64,000 nucleotides of DNA from NCBI GenBank assembly GCA_030604735.1, contig JAUVVG010000015.1:21638-85637 (forward strand). The letters run 5' to 3'. Position numbers and translations under genes: made by a program. Shown here in pieces: positions 53,811 to 63,252 of this stretch (positions within the stretch are counted from its first letter, which is position 1; each line of letters starts with the position of its first letter). The notes below the pieces were generated by a model. The model ran no database searches, was not told the origin of the DNA, and was given only the letters and a program-made list of their open reading frames with translations. This DNA comes from Azoarcus sp. Lineage in GTDB: Bacteria > Pseudomonadota > Gammaproteobacteria > Burkholderiales > Rhodocyclaceae.

Positions 53811-56800
53811 ATGGCGAACCCGATGCGCAAACTGCTGAAGATTTCCCTGTGGACACTATTCGCGCTGGTCCTGCTCATCGCGCTGCTGCTGGGCTCGCTG
53901 GTCGGCACCGAAAGCGGCTTGCGCCTGGCCGTGCTCAAGGCGACCGACCTGGACCCTCGGGTCTCGGTCGGCCGGATCGAAGGCAGCTTGTGGCGGGGCT
54001 TCCGTTTCGAAGACATCCGCTATGACGACGGCGCCGGCACAGAAGCGACGATTGGCGAAGCCCGGTTCACGGCGGTCTGGCCAGCGCTGACCGCTCGCCA
54101 CCTGCATGTCAGCGAGATCGCGCTGCGCGAGACCCGGATCCGGCTGCCCGGTGGTGATACCGAAGAGACCGAGCCGACCCCGCTGAACCTGGACGAGTTG
54201 TTGCCGCCGATTCCGCTCACGATCCGGGTCGACCGCCTGTTTATCGAGGATTTCGCGCTGCGGCCGGCACCCGATGCGGAGTGGATCGCGCTTCGCGCGC
54301 TGCAGGCCTCGGCTTCGGCCGAGTCGGACCAGATCGCGCTGTCGGACATCGCACTGTCACTGACCGCGCCGATTGCCGCCGACCTGCGACTCGACGCGAC
54401 GCTGGGCGCCGTACACCCTTACCCGCTGACGGCACGGGCGACCGGATCGGTCGGACTGGACCAGGGCCGGCTCGAATGGTCTATCGACAGCAGCGGCCCG
54501 CTGGAGCGCATCCGCAGCCTCGGCCGCTTCGACTGGCAGGGCCTGGAACTCCCCGCAGCCGTGGTAGAGCTCGACGTCGAACATGGTTTCGAATCGGCCC
54601 GGATCGACGCCCTCGACATGGACACGCTCGATGGCCGCCTCAGTCTGGCCGGCACCGTATCATGGGTCGAAGGGGTGATCTGGGACATGACGATCGCCGC
54701 CCGCGAGCTGGTCCTGACCCCGCTGGTCGAGCAGGCCGACGGGCCATTGAGCTTCGACCTCGCAACCCGCGGCACCCTGGCGACGAACGGAGAGCTCAGC
54801 CACGAATCCCGTCTCCACGGCGGCAGCGCCTCGTTCGAAGGTATCGCGATCACCGATTTCATGCTGGATGTCGCGGGCGGTCTGGACAACGCCGAGATCC
54901 GCGCTTTATCGCTGAAGTTGCTGGACGGCAGCGTGGCTGCGCATGGGCAGGCGAGCTGGGGCGAAGTGATCAGCTGGCAACTGGGACTGGACGCGACCGA
55001 CATCGACCCCGCAGCAGTCGCCGAGGGGGCCACCGGCCGGGTCAGCCTGAGGCTGGACAGCGAGGGGCAGCTGGACGAGGACGGCACCTTGAGCCATGCC
55101 AGCGAACTCGCGAACCTGCACGGTGACATCGCGGGCATCGTGTTCGAAGAGATCGGCTTGAAGGTCGCGGGCGACCTGGCGCGGATACGGATCACCGATT
55201 TCGCCGGCAGCGTGCTGGGAGCCGCTTTGAGCGGGGGCGCCGAGCTCGACCTTGGCGAGGACATCGCCTGGGACGCGCGACTCAGCCTGGACGACGCCGA
55301 CCTGTCCCGACTCGCCGAACAGGTGCAGCCGCCGATCGCCGGATCGATCGGTTTCGATCTCGAGAGCCGTGGCACCCTGCGCGACGGCCAGCCCTATCTG
55401 ACGGCCAGTCTGAGCCGGCTTCGAGGCCAGCTCGAGGGCCAGACCCTGGCGGGTCGCATCGATGCCGAAGTGGCGGCGGACGTGGTCAAGCTGCTGCCGG
55501 CCGACATCGCCATCGGCGAGAACAAGGTCATGATCAGCGGCACCGTGACCCCGCCTTTCGATCTGCGTTACGAGATCGCGCTGCCATCGCTGTCGGCACT
55601 GCCCTTGCCGGAAGCGCTCGCGCTGACCGGCCGGATCGAGGGCACGGGGACGGTGCGCGGCACACTCACCGCGCCCGAGGTCGATGCCAGCCTGGCCGGC
55701 CGGGGCATCGCGATGGACGATTTCCGGCTCGACCGGATTACGGTCGAAGCCCGTGCCCAAGGCGACCGACTCGACCTCCGCGCCGAACTCACCCGGCTGG
55801 AAGCCGGCGGACAACAGCTCGACTCGATCGCGCTGACCGCCGACGGTCTGCTCGATGCACACCGTGTCGCGCTCGACGCGCGCACCGAATTCGGCCGACT
55901 CGAACTGGGACTGGAAGGCGGTCTGAGCGGCGAGACCTGGTCCGGGCGGCTGGCGCGCCTCGACCTGGGCGGTACGCCAGCCGGTGACTGGTCGCTGCAG
56001 GCGCCTGCCGCGATCCGCGTGACTGGACAGGACTTTTCGCTGGCGCAGGCCTGCCTGGTCGAGCGGGGTCGTGCCGGTTCGCCCGGCCGCCTGTGCGCGG
56101 CCGCCTCCCGCAGCGGCGCCAACCCGATCGACGCCGCCCTGGAGGCGATGTTGCCGCTGGCGCTCGCGGCCGAGTTCCTGCCGCCAACGCTGGAGTTGCC
56201 CGGCAGCGTATCGCTCGAAGCCAGTGCGCGCATCGGCGAGTCGATCGTTGCCGATGTACTCATCGCCTTGCCCGACAACCATCTGGTCGCGAGTGGCATC
56301 ACCGAAGAACCGCTGCACATCGACTATCGCGATACGCGGGTGCAGGTCCGCCTGCGCGACCAGCAATTGAACAGTGAACTGACGGCCCGTCTGCCCGGCT
56401 ACCTCGACCTTGCCGGCGGGATCGACGCACGACTCGACGGCAACCAGGCCCTGACCGGGACGATCACGCTGAACATGGCCGATCTGGCGTGGCTGAACGC
56501 GGTTACCGCGGCGGTCGCCGAACTGACCGGCTCGGTGCGCGCCGAGATCACCCTCGGCGGCACGCTGGTCGAACCGCAGCCGGTCGGCACGATCCGCGCG
56601 GACGGCCTGGCATTCACCGTACCCGATACCGGCGTCGCCTACCGTGACGGCCAGTTCGAACTCACGATCGACGCGGAACAACAACTGGCCCTGCAGGGGC
56701 AACTCGCGGGACTGGAAAGCGGCACGCTGACCCTTGCCGGCGAGGGCTCACTCGCCGAGTTGCCGGCGTGGCGGTTGACGATGGAGGTCGAAGGCGCCGA

Positions 56801-57719
56801 TTTGCCGGTGATGCGCACGCCGGAACTGGTGGTCGACATCAGCCCCGAGATCACCATCAGCGCCAACCAGGACCTCGCCAACGTGCGCGGTCGCGTGGTG
56901 CTGCCGGTCGTGCTGGCCACCGTCAGGCAATTGCCCGAGGGGTCGGTTGCGGAATCGCCTGATCTGGTCATCGTCAGCGACGAGGACAACCAAGGCGGCA
57001 CGCCGGCCTATGTGGTTCGTACCGATCTCGAGATCGTCCTCGGCGACCGGGTCCGCCTCGAGGGCATGGGTTTCTCCACCGGCCTGGCCGGACAGATCCG
57101 GCTGCGCGGCGATGAGACCGCACCGATCGCCGCCTTCGGCGAGGTCGACCTGCGTGACGGACGTTACGCCGCATTCGGCCAGGACCTGCGGGTGGACCAG
57201 GGCCGGCTGACCTTCAACGGCCCATTGAACGACCCCGGGCTGGATGTGCGGGCCTCGCGCACCGTCGGCGAGTACCAAGCGGGGCTGGAGATCCGTGGCA
57301 CGCTCGGCAACCCGACCACCCAGGTATTCTCGGTCCCGGCACTGCAGGAGAGCGACGCGCTCAGCCTGCTGCTGACCGGGCGGATGCTGTCCAGTGGCAC
57401 CAGCGGCGCCGACGCCAATCTGCTGGTCAATGCGCTGGCCGGACTCGGCGTCGCTCAGAGCGACGAGATCATGCGCGACATCGGCCAGACCATAGGCTTC
57501 GACGAGCTGGGTCTGGAAACCGACGGCGGACTGGGCGGCACCCAGCTGGCGATCGGCAAACGCCTGAGTTCCAAGCTGCTGGTGCGCTACGCGGTCGGGG
57601 TGTTCGACGGGGTCGGCAAGTTCATCACCGAGTACAACATCAACCGCTACTTCGATATCGAGACCAGCTCCAGCGCCGAGGCCCAGGGCGGCGACCTGAT
57701 TTTCAGGCTGGAGCGCTGA
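53811..57719 (+). CDS. tamB: TamB translocation/assembly module protein
   Basis: A 1302-residue AsmA-like bridge protein. One N-terminal helix (LLKISLWTLFALVLLIALLLGSLVG) anchors it in the inner membrane. The rest is a very long beta-rich taco fold of repeated stretches such as LRLDATLGAVHPYPLTARATGSVGLDQGRLEW, ending in the conserved TamB C-terminal domain: GRYAAFGQDLRVDQGRLTFNGPLNDPGLDVRASRTVGEYQAGLEIRGTLGNP...LSLLLTGRM...IDFDELGLETDGGLGGTQLAIGKRLSSKLLVRYAVG, ending DLIFRLER. Length matches E. coli TamB (1259). It pairs with TamA in the outer membrane. Confidence 0.95.
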   Translation: MANPMRKLLKISLWTLFALVLLIALLLGSLVGTESGLRLAVLKATDLDPRVSVGRIEGSLWRGFRFEDIRYDDGAGTEATIGEARFTAVWPALTARHLHVSEIALRETRIRLPGGDTEETEPTPLNLDELLPPIPLTIRVDRLFIEDFALRPAPDAEWIALRALQASASAESDQIALSDIALSLTAPIAADLRLDATLGAVHPYPLTARATGSVGLDQGRLEWSIDSSGPLERIRSLGRFDWQGLELPAAVVELDVEHGFESARIDALDMDTLDGRLSLAGTVSWVEGVIWDMTIAARELVLTPLVEQADGPLSFDLATRGTLATNGELSHESRLHGGSASFEGIAITDFMLDVAGGLDNAEIRALSLKLLDGSVAAHGQASWGEVISWQLGLDATDIDPAAVAEGATGRVSLRLDSEGQLDEDGTLSHASELANLHGDIAGIVFEEIGLKVAGDLARIRITDFAGSVLGAALSGGAELDLGEDIAWDARLSLDDADLSRLAEQVQPPIAGSIGFDLESRGTLRDGQPYLTASLSRLRGQLEGQTLAGRIDAEVAADVVKLLPADIAIGENKVMISGTVTPPFDLRYEIALPSLSALPLPEALALTGRIEGTGTVRGTLTAPEVDASLAGRGIAMDDFRLDRITVEARAQGDRLDLRAELTRLEAGGQQLDSIALTADGLLDAHRVALDARTEFGRLELGLEGGLSGETWSGRLARLDLGGTPAGDWSLQAPAAIRVTGQDFSLAQACLVERGRAGSPGRLCAAASRSGANPIDAALEAMLPLALAAEFLPPTLELPGSVSLEASARIGESIVADVLIALPDNHLVASGITEEPLHIDYRDTRVQVRLRDQQLNSELTARLPGYLDLAGGIDARLDGNQALTGTITLNMADLAWLNAVTAAVAELTGSVRAEITLGGTLVEPQPVGTIRADGLAFTVPDTGVAYRDGQFELTIDAEQQLALQGQLAGLESGTLTLAGEGSLAELPAWRLTMEVEGADLPVMRTPELVVDISPEITISANQDLANVRGRVVLPVVLATVRQLPEGSVAESPDLVIVSDEDNQGGTPAYVVRTDLEIVLGDRVRLEGMGFSTGLAGQIRLRGDETAPIAAFGEVDLRDGRYAAFGQDLRVDQGRLTFNGPLNDPGLDVRASRTVGEYQAGLEIRGTLGNPTTQVFSVPALQESDALSLLLTGRMLSSGTSGADANLLVNALAGLGVAQSDEIMRDIGQTIGFDELGLETDGGLGGTQLAIGKRLSSKLLVRYAVGVFDGVGKFITEYNINRYFDIETSSSAEAQGGDLIFRLER

Positions 57720-57859
57720 GCGGTCCGGCCGCCGGGCTGCTGGGCGCGAACCCCTCCGCCCCGGACCGGTCACACCCTCGACCGGGCGCGTGATCGCACC
57801 CACTATCGCAAACCGACAAGCGACCTTGTTCGCCTTGTCCCACAAGCGCATCAGCCGAC

Positions 57860-58549
57860 ATGGCCCGACTACTGGTTTTCCTGATTCCGCTGCTCCTGCT
57901 CGCCATCTGGCTGCCCGGCTGGTGGGTACGGCGCACCATGCAGCGCTACAGCGAACCGGCCGACCGCTACTATGGCAGCGGCGCGCAACTCGCGCGGCTA
58001 TTGCTGGACAAGCAGGGCTTGAACGAGGTCAAGGTCGAGATCGACGAACGCGGCGACCACTATGACCCGGTTGACCGGGCGGTCCGGCTCTCGCCGGACA
58101 ACTACCACAAACGCTCGCTGACCGCGATCACGGTGGCGGCCCACGAGGTTGGCCATGCGATCCAGCATGCCGAGGGCTACTTGCCGCTCAGGACCCGCGA
58201 GCATCTGGTCCGCCTGGCCGGTGCCGGCCAGCGACTGGGCGCGATGATGATGGTGGCGGTACCGGTGATCACACTGATCACCCGCCATCCGGCGCCGGGG
58301 CTGATCTTCGTCGTCGCGGGCCTGCTCTCGATGGGCCTGGCCGCAGTGGTCCATCTGGTCACGCTGCCGACCGAGTTCGACGCCAGCTTTCGCCGGGCCT
58401 TGCCCATCCTGGAGCGTGGCGGCTATCTGCACGAATCGGACTACCCGCATGCGCGCCGGATACTGGAAGCGGCTGCGCTGACCTATGTCGCACAGTCGCT
58501 GATGAGCCTGCTCAACATCGCGGCCTGGATCCGGTTCTTGCGGCGCTGA
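57860..58549 (+). CDS. membrane zinc metallopeptidase (YugP type)
   Basis: A 229-residue membrane protein of peptidase family Zn_peptidase_2 (YugP). The N-terminal helix (LLVFLIPLLLLAIWLPGWWV) is followed by LTAITVAAHEVGHAIQHAEG, in which HEVGH is the zinc site (near residue 96). Two more helices come after: MMMVAVPVITLITRHPAPGLIFVVAGLLSMGLAAVVHLVTLPTEFDASFRRAL holds the family's third zinc ligand (Glu/Asp in TEFDAS), and the C-terminus is LTYVAQSLMSLLNIAAWIRFL. The substrate is unknown. It sits alone between tamB and the large sensor protein. Confidence 0.9.
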   Translation: MARLLVFLIPLLLLAIWLPGWWVRRTMQRYSEPADRYYGSGAQLARLLLDKQGLNEVKVEIDERGDHYDPVDRAVRLSPDNYHKRSLTAITVAAHEVGHAIQHAEGYLPLRTREHLVRLAGAGQRLGAMMMVAVPVITLITRHPAPGLIFVVAGLLSMGLAAVVHLVTLPTEFDASFRRALPILERGGYLHESDYPHARRILEAAALTYVAQSLMSLLNIAAWIRFLRR

Positions 58550-58706
58550 ATGGGGCGCATCCCGCCGCAGCGGGGCTGAGGAATAATTCCGTGCAGCCAG
58601 AAATCGCTCGTGCAAGAATAGCTTTTATTCCCATAACATTTATGTGGTCTATTCGGGCATAAGCTGTTTCGATGCTGTGCAATTCCTGAAATGACGATCT
58701 CCCGCA

Positions 58707-61700
58707 ATGAGCACAGACTTCATTCCGATCGGACTGATGGCGCCGATCACCGGCATCGCCGCCCTACATGGTCCCAGCATCGTACTCGGCGCCCAACTCG
58801 CCTGTGACGAGATCAACGGCGGTGGCGGGGTGCTCGGGCGCGCGCTGAAACTGGTCATCGAAGACGATGGAAGCATGCCCGATACGGCCGTGCCCGCGGC
58901 GCGGCGGCTGATAGACCAACACCGGTGCGTGGCCTTGATCGGCACGTTGATGTCCAACTCGCGGATCGCGATATCGGCGCAGGTTTCCGAACCGCTGCGC
59001 ATTCCGTACCTCAATTTCGCCTTTTACGAAGGCAGCATCCGTGGGCGCTACTTCTTCAACTTCGGGGCGCTGCCGAACCAGCAGATCGACTGCATCATTC
59101 CCTACCTCGCCGAGAAGTTCGGCGACAAGATGTTCTTCGCGGGCAGCGACTACGAATGGCCGCGCGGTTCGATCGCAGCGGCCAGGCACGCCCTCACGAC
59201 AATCGGCGGCGAGGCGATGGGTGAAGAGTACCTGCCCATAGGCAGTGGCCGGATCGATCAGATGCTTGAACGCCTTCAGCGTTCCGGCGCGAACGTATTC
59301 GTGTCCTACTTCACCGGCGACGAGCAGATTCAGGTCCTGGAGCGCATGGCGGCGCTTGAGCTCCAGGACCAGTTCACGACCTTTGCCGGACATTGCGACG
59401 AAGCACTGGTCCAGAGGTTGGCCCCCGCCCTTCGCGACGGGCTGTATGCGGTCAACAGCTACTTCATGGCGGTGGACACGCCGGAGAACAAGTTGCTACT
59501 GGACCGGATCGCCTCCAGAGCCGCCCAGGCCCGCGCCGACACGCCCCTGACCACGTGTGGCGAAGCCGCCTATCTGTGCGTCAAGGCCTTCGCCCTGGCT
59601 GCCGAGCAGGCCGGCAGCGTCGCCGCCGACGACCTGGCATCGACCCTGAAACAGATCGAACTGTACGCCCCCCAGGGCCGTGTCAGGATGGACAAGCACA
59701 CCCAGCATGCCCATCTCAACACCTATCTCGCGCGGTGTAACGCACACGGCCGGTTCGACATCGTGGCCTCCTTCGGCTTGCGCGCGCCGTCGATTCCCGA
59801 GCGCTACCGCAGTACGGGTCCCTCGGACAAGAACGACGGATCGATGGACGACGGTGCCGGACACCCGACCGCCGATGCCGGAACCACCGCGACCGTACTA
59901 CTCTCCCGCACTGGAAACGTACTGGGTCTGAGCCGCGCCGCGCTCAAGCTCTGGCAACCCCTCGATCCGGATTACCTCATCGGTCGAGAGATCGAGAATC
60001 TGCTGTCCGATGCCAGCACCGCCGTGCTCCGGAAGGCCATGCAGTCCAACGAAGCATGGCAGGGCACGCTGGAGGCGAGACTCCCCAACGCCGGTGCCTG
60101 CGTGGTGACCGCCAGTCTGGAACCTCTGGTCTACCGGCAAGGCCGCGACACCTGGAGCCTGCTGCTGGCGCCACTCGATGCCGGTATTCTGGCTCAGAAT
60201 CAGCACCTGCTGTCGCTTGCCGGCCTGGCCATGGTCTCGACCGACAGCAAGGGCATCATCGTCCATGCCAGTGCGTCGGCCTGCGCGATGTTCGGCTACG
60301 AGGCGCGGGAGCTGATCGGCTCATCGGTTCATCTGCTGCTGCCACCGTCACTCCGGGCCCGCCATGGCGAGCACCTCGGCCACTTCGCCGCGAACCCGGC
60401 CTTGAGCATTCCGATGAGCAAGCGCGACGAGTTGTCCGGTTATCGCAAGGATGGCTCGACCTTTCCGCTGCAGGTAACAATCTCGAAGTTCAAGCTCGGC
60501 GACGAGTGGGTCCTGGTTGCCATGATCCATGACATCAGCGAACGCAAGCTCGCCGAGGATGAACTCATCCGGCGTGCGACCCACGATCCGCTGACCGAAC
60601 TCGCCAACCGCGGCCTGATCATGGCCCGCCTGGACAATGCCCTGGTGCGGTCGCGGCGCAGCGACCAGCCGCTGGCCTTGCTGTTCATCGACCTCGACGG
60701 TTTCAAGCTGGTCAATGACGCGCACGGACACGGCATGGGCGACGCCTTGCTCAAGCAGATCGCAGGCCGGATCCTGAAGCAGACCCGACCGGGCGACACG
60801 TTGGGGCGGCTGGCAGCCGACGAGTTCTTGCTGCTGTGCGAACAAGTCGACGATCCGGTGACCATCTCGTCCTTGGCCGATCGCCTGATCGACGCGATCC
60901 GGAAACCGGTCCATATCGGCAATATCGAATTACGAATCAGCGCCAGTATCGGCATCGCACTCAGCCATGAGCGCGCGCTGGATGCCACCGCCTTGCTGCG
61001 CGAGGCCGACCTCGCCATGTCGGCAGTCAAGGCGCGCGGGCGCAACGGCTGGCAATTTTTCAACGACGCGCTGCAACAGCAAGCCGACCTGCGCGGCAGC
61101 ATCAATACCGGCCTGAAGACCGCGCTGGAGAAAAGCGAGTTCAGCCTGCTGTGCCAACCCATCCTGTCGACCGAGGATGAACGCATCGCAGGCGCCGAGT
61201 TGCTGTTGCGCTGGCACCGCGCGACGGGTCCGGTCTCACCGGCTGACTTCATCCCTATCGCCGAGTCCAACGGCACCATTCACGACATCGGCGAATGGGT
61301 GTTCGGCGAAGCCTGCCGGCTCGAATCGGGCTGGCGTGCCAGGTTCGGCGAGACAGCGCCCTATGTCTCCGTCAACCTGTCTACCCGCCAACTGGACGAC
61401 CCGCAGCTACCCGCCAAGTTCGCCCGACTGATAGCCCTGTACGACGCCGATCCGGCCCGAATCATTCTCGAGGTGACCGAAACCTCGCTGATGTCTGACG
61501 TCGCGCACTGCCTGATGATTCTGCAGGAACTGGCTACCCTGGGACTGCGGTGCGCAGTCGACGATTTCGGCACCGGCTATTCGTCGCTGACCCAGCTTTT
61601 GCGCCTGCCGATCGACACGCTCAAGGTGGACCGCGAGTTTGTCGACGGCCTGCACAAGCGGCCGGACAGCCGGGCGATCACCGCCGCGGTGATCAAGCTG

Positions 61701-62318
61701 GGCCATGCGCTGCAGTTGAAGATCATCGCAGAAGGCGTAGAAAACCAGGAGGAGATGTCGGAGCTCAAGGTACTGGGGTGTGACTTCGTTCAAGGCTATC
61801 ACCTGCACCGACCCATGTCGCAACAGTCCTTCCTCGAGGTCGTCCATGCACAACGTTGCGCGCATTCAAGGTTTTTCGACCGGACGATCCACTACCTGAT
61901 TTACGTCAGCAAGGGCCGCACGCGTTTCGATGATGCTTCGCTGAAGACCTTGCTGACGCAATGTCGTCCGATCAATCAGGCCAATGCGGTGACCGGGCTT
62001 TTGCTGACCCAGGGCGACCACTTCATGCAAATCATGGAAGGCCGGGAGGAAGACGTCCAGAGGACCTTCGACCGGATCCGCAACGACCCTCGACACGAAA
62101 ACATCCGGGTCGTCGCGCGCGGCTACAAGCAGACGCGCATGTTCCCGCAATGGGAAATGGGGCATCGCCCGCTCGGACCGGATTCACTGCCACAATCCTC
62201 GCGGCCACAGTCCGCGTCATCGCGGATCATGCCCCACGTCCACTTCATGGACCTGGCCAACGATCCGCGTGCCTGCTTCACCTTCATCTGCGCTTACGCG
62301 GACGACCTGACTGCCTGA
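58707..62318 (+). CDS. AmiC-like sensor fused to PAS-PAS-GGDEF(AADEF)-EAL-BLUF
   Basis: A 1203-residue multidomain protein without signal peptide. Residues 1-370 are an AmiC/Peripla_BP_6-like ligand-binding domain (IGLMAPITGIAALHGPSIVLGAQLACDEINGGGGVLGR, ALIGTLMSNSRIA, FFAGSDYEWPRGS, GLYAVNSYF). PAS 1 is about 390-505. PAS 2 is about 508-625 (MFGYEARELIGSSVHLLLPPSLRARHGEHL, YRKDGSTFPLQV, FixL-like but without a proximal His). The GGDEF domain has AADEF at 703-707 with RPGD at 694-697, so it should bind c-di-GMP or GTP rather than make it. EAL is intact: Glu 831 (GAELLLRW), NLST, EVTETS, DDFGTGYSSL, LKVDREF, EGVEN, QGY. The BLUF domain (about 1060-1165) has Tyr 1066, Asn 1090, Gln 1108, Trp 1149 and Met 1151. 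A 40-residue tail follows. It looks like a blue-light and ligand-controlled c-di-GMP phosphodiesterase in the cytoplasm. Confidence 0.95.
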   Translation: MSTDFIPIGLMAPITGIAALHGPSIVLGAQLACDEINGGGGVLGRALKLVIEDDGSMPDTAVPAARRLIDQHRCVALIGTLMSNSRIAISAQVSEPLRIPYLNFAFYEGSIRGRYFFNFGALPNQQIDCIIPYLAEKFGDKMFFAGSDYEWPRGSIAAARHALTTIGGEAMGEEYLPIGSGRIDQMLERLQRSGANVFVSYFTGDEQIQVLERMAALELQDQFTTFAGHCDEALVQRLAPALRDGLYAVNSYFMAVDTPENKLLLDRIASRAAQARADTPLTTCGEAAYLCVKAFALAAEQAGSVAADDLASTLKQIELYAPQGRVRMDKHTQHAHLNTYLARCNAHGRFDIVASFGLRAPSIPERYRSTGPSDKNDGSMDDGAGHPTADAGTTATVLLSRTGNVLGLSRAALKLWQPLDPDYLIGREIENLLSDASTAVLRKAMQSNEAWQGTLEARLPNAGACVVTASLEPLVYRQGRDTWSLLLAPLDAGILAQNQHLLSLAGLAMVSTDSKGIIVHASASACAMFGYEARELIGSSVHLLLPPSLRARHGEHLGHFAANPALSIPMSKRDELSGYRKDGSTFPLQVTISKFKLGDEWVLVAMIHDISERKLAEDELIRRATHDPLTELANRGLIMARLDNALVRSRRSDQPLALLFIDLDGFKLVNDAHGHGMGDALLKQIAGRILKQTRPGDTLGRLAADEFLLLCEQVDDPVTISSLADRLIDAIRKPVHIGNIELRISASIGIALSHERALDATALLREADLAMSAVKARGRNGWQFFNDALQQQADLRGSINTGLKTALEKSEFSLLCQPILSTEDERIAGAELLLRWHRATGPVSPADFIPIAESNGTIHDIGEWVFGEACRLESGWRARFGETAPYVSVNLSTRQLDDPQLPAKFARLIALYDADPARIILEVTETSLMSDVAHCLMILQELATLGLRCAVDDFGTGYSSLTQLLRLPIDTLKVDREFVDGLHKRPDSRAITAAVIKLGHALQLKIIAEGVENQEEMSELKVLGCDFVQGYHLHRPMSQQSFLEVVHAQRCAHSRFFDRTIHYLIYVSKGRTRFDDASLKTLLTQCRPINQANAVTGLLLTQGDHFMQIMEGREEDVQRTFDRIRNDPRHENIRVVARGYKQTRMFPQWEMGHRPLGPDSLPQSSRPQSASSRIMPHVHFMDLANDPRACFTFICAYADDLTA

Positions 62319-62324
62319 CGGCGG

Positions 62325-63164
62325 CTACTGCAGGGGTTGCAGCCGGAACAAGGCCTCGGCGTTGCCGGAGAGCAGCCGCTGGCTCAGTTCGGGCGGCAGC
62401 GCATCGACCCAGCTCCGTATCGTCCCGACCACTTCGCCATAACTGCGCCAGCGATTGGTGCTGAAGGTGTCGACCGCGACCACGAAGCGGTCCGGCCAAT
62501 CCTCGATCAGGCCGCGCCACTCGGGCAGGAGCTGTCCGTCCGGCGCGATGCGCTCGTCCCGGACCGAAGTGTCGATCCAGAGCGACCGCCCGGCATGCCG
62601 GATGAGCGTCCGTTCGACCCAGGACGGCAATGGAATCGCGCCCAGGTGCGCCCACAACACGCGCAGCTCGGGAGCGATCCCGAAGGCCCGGTCCACCACT
62701 TCCGAGTCACCATGGATCATCAGCACCAGGTCGTGTTCCGCGGCGATCCTGACCAGACGCTCGAACACCGGACTGGCGGCATCACGCGCGAAAAGATGCA
62801 GCTCGCCCAGCCCGACCCACGGGTGGCCGTCCACCAGCATGGCCTCGACCCGATCGGGCAAGCCCGCGTCGTGCATCCACACCGCCTTGCCGAAACCGCC
62901 GGTATAGACACCGAGAAATGGCAGGATGCGATCTGGCGCATGGGCATGGAGCGCGCTTGCCAGCGTCGGAGGCGAACCGCTGATCACGATCCGCGACACC
63001 CCGGCCGCATCCAGGGTCTGGATCACATCCTGGGGCGACAAGGCTTCGGCGTCCTGTGCGGTGTAATGTGAGTGCGCATCGATCATCAGCGAATCCGCCG
63101 CCTGCAACACGCTGGTAACGGCAAGCAACAAAACCAGTGATACGCTGTGCCCAAGATTGAACAT
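62325..63164 (-). CDS. exported amidohydrolase (TIM-barrel metal-dependent hydrolase)
   Basis: A 279-residue protein with a signal peptide (SVSLVLLLAVTSVLQA) and an Amidohydro_2-type barrel: MIDAHSHYTAQDAEALSPQDVIQTLDAAGV contains the HxH metal site; further metal or proton residues are in LVLMIHGDSE (His), VLWAHLGAI (His) and FVVAVDTFSTNRW (Asp). The C-terminal LSGNAEALFRLQP is typical of the group. The substrate is unknown. The ATG at 63164 has GGAG 9 bp upstream and was preferred over one at 63179. It ends 6 bp from the sensor gene, tail to tail. Confidence 0.86.
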   Translation of the reverse strand: MFNLGHSVSLVLLLAVTSVLQAADSLMIDAHSHYTAQDAEALSPQDVIQTLDAAGVSRIVISGSPPTLASALHAHAPDRILPFLGVYTGGFGKAVWMHDAGLPDRVEAMLVDGHPWVGLGELHLFARDAASPVFERLVRIAAEHDLVLMIHGDSEVVDRAFGIAPELRVLWAHLGAIPLPSWVERTLIRHAGRSLWIDTSVRDERIAPDGQLLPEWRGLIEDWPDRFVVAVDTFSTNRWRSYGEVVGTIRSWVDALPPELSQRLLSGNAEALFRLQPLQ

Positions 63165-63252
63165 CGGCTGAGGCTCCATAAGCGAGTAGTCGGTCAGAAC
63201 CCTACAGGCCGGGAGAGTTCGGTTTGCGGCCGGGCCGGGTGCACCCTCTATC

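Noticed and set aside
54906..56702. 598-residue open frame on the - strand opposite tamB
   Set aside because: Shadow of the repetitive beta-rich tamB coding sequence; no start signal or motif.
60241..60560. Heme-binding FixL-type PAS in the large sensor
   Set aside because: The fold motifs resemble FixL, but the position of the proximal heme His is not His (NPALS), so heme binding is not claimed.
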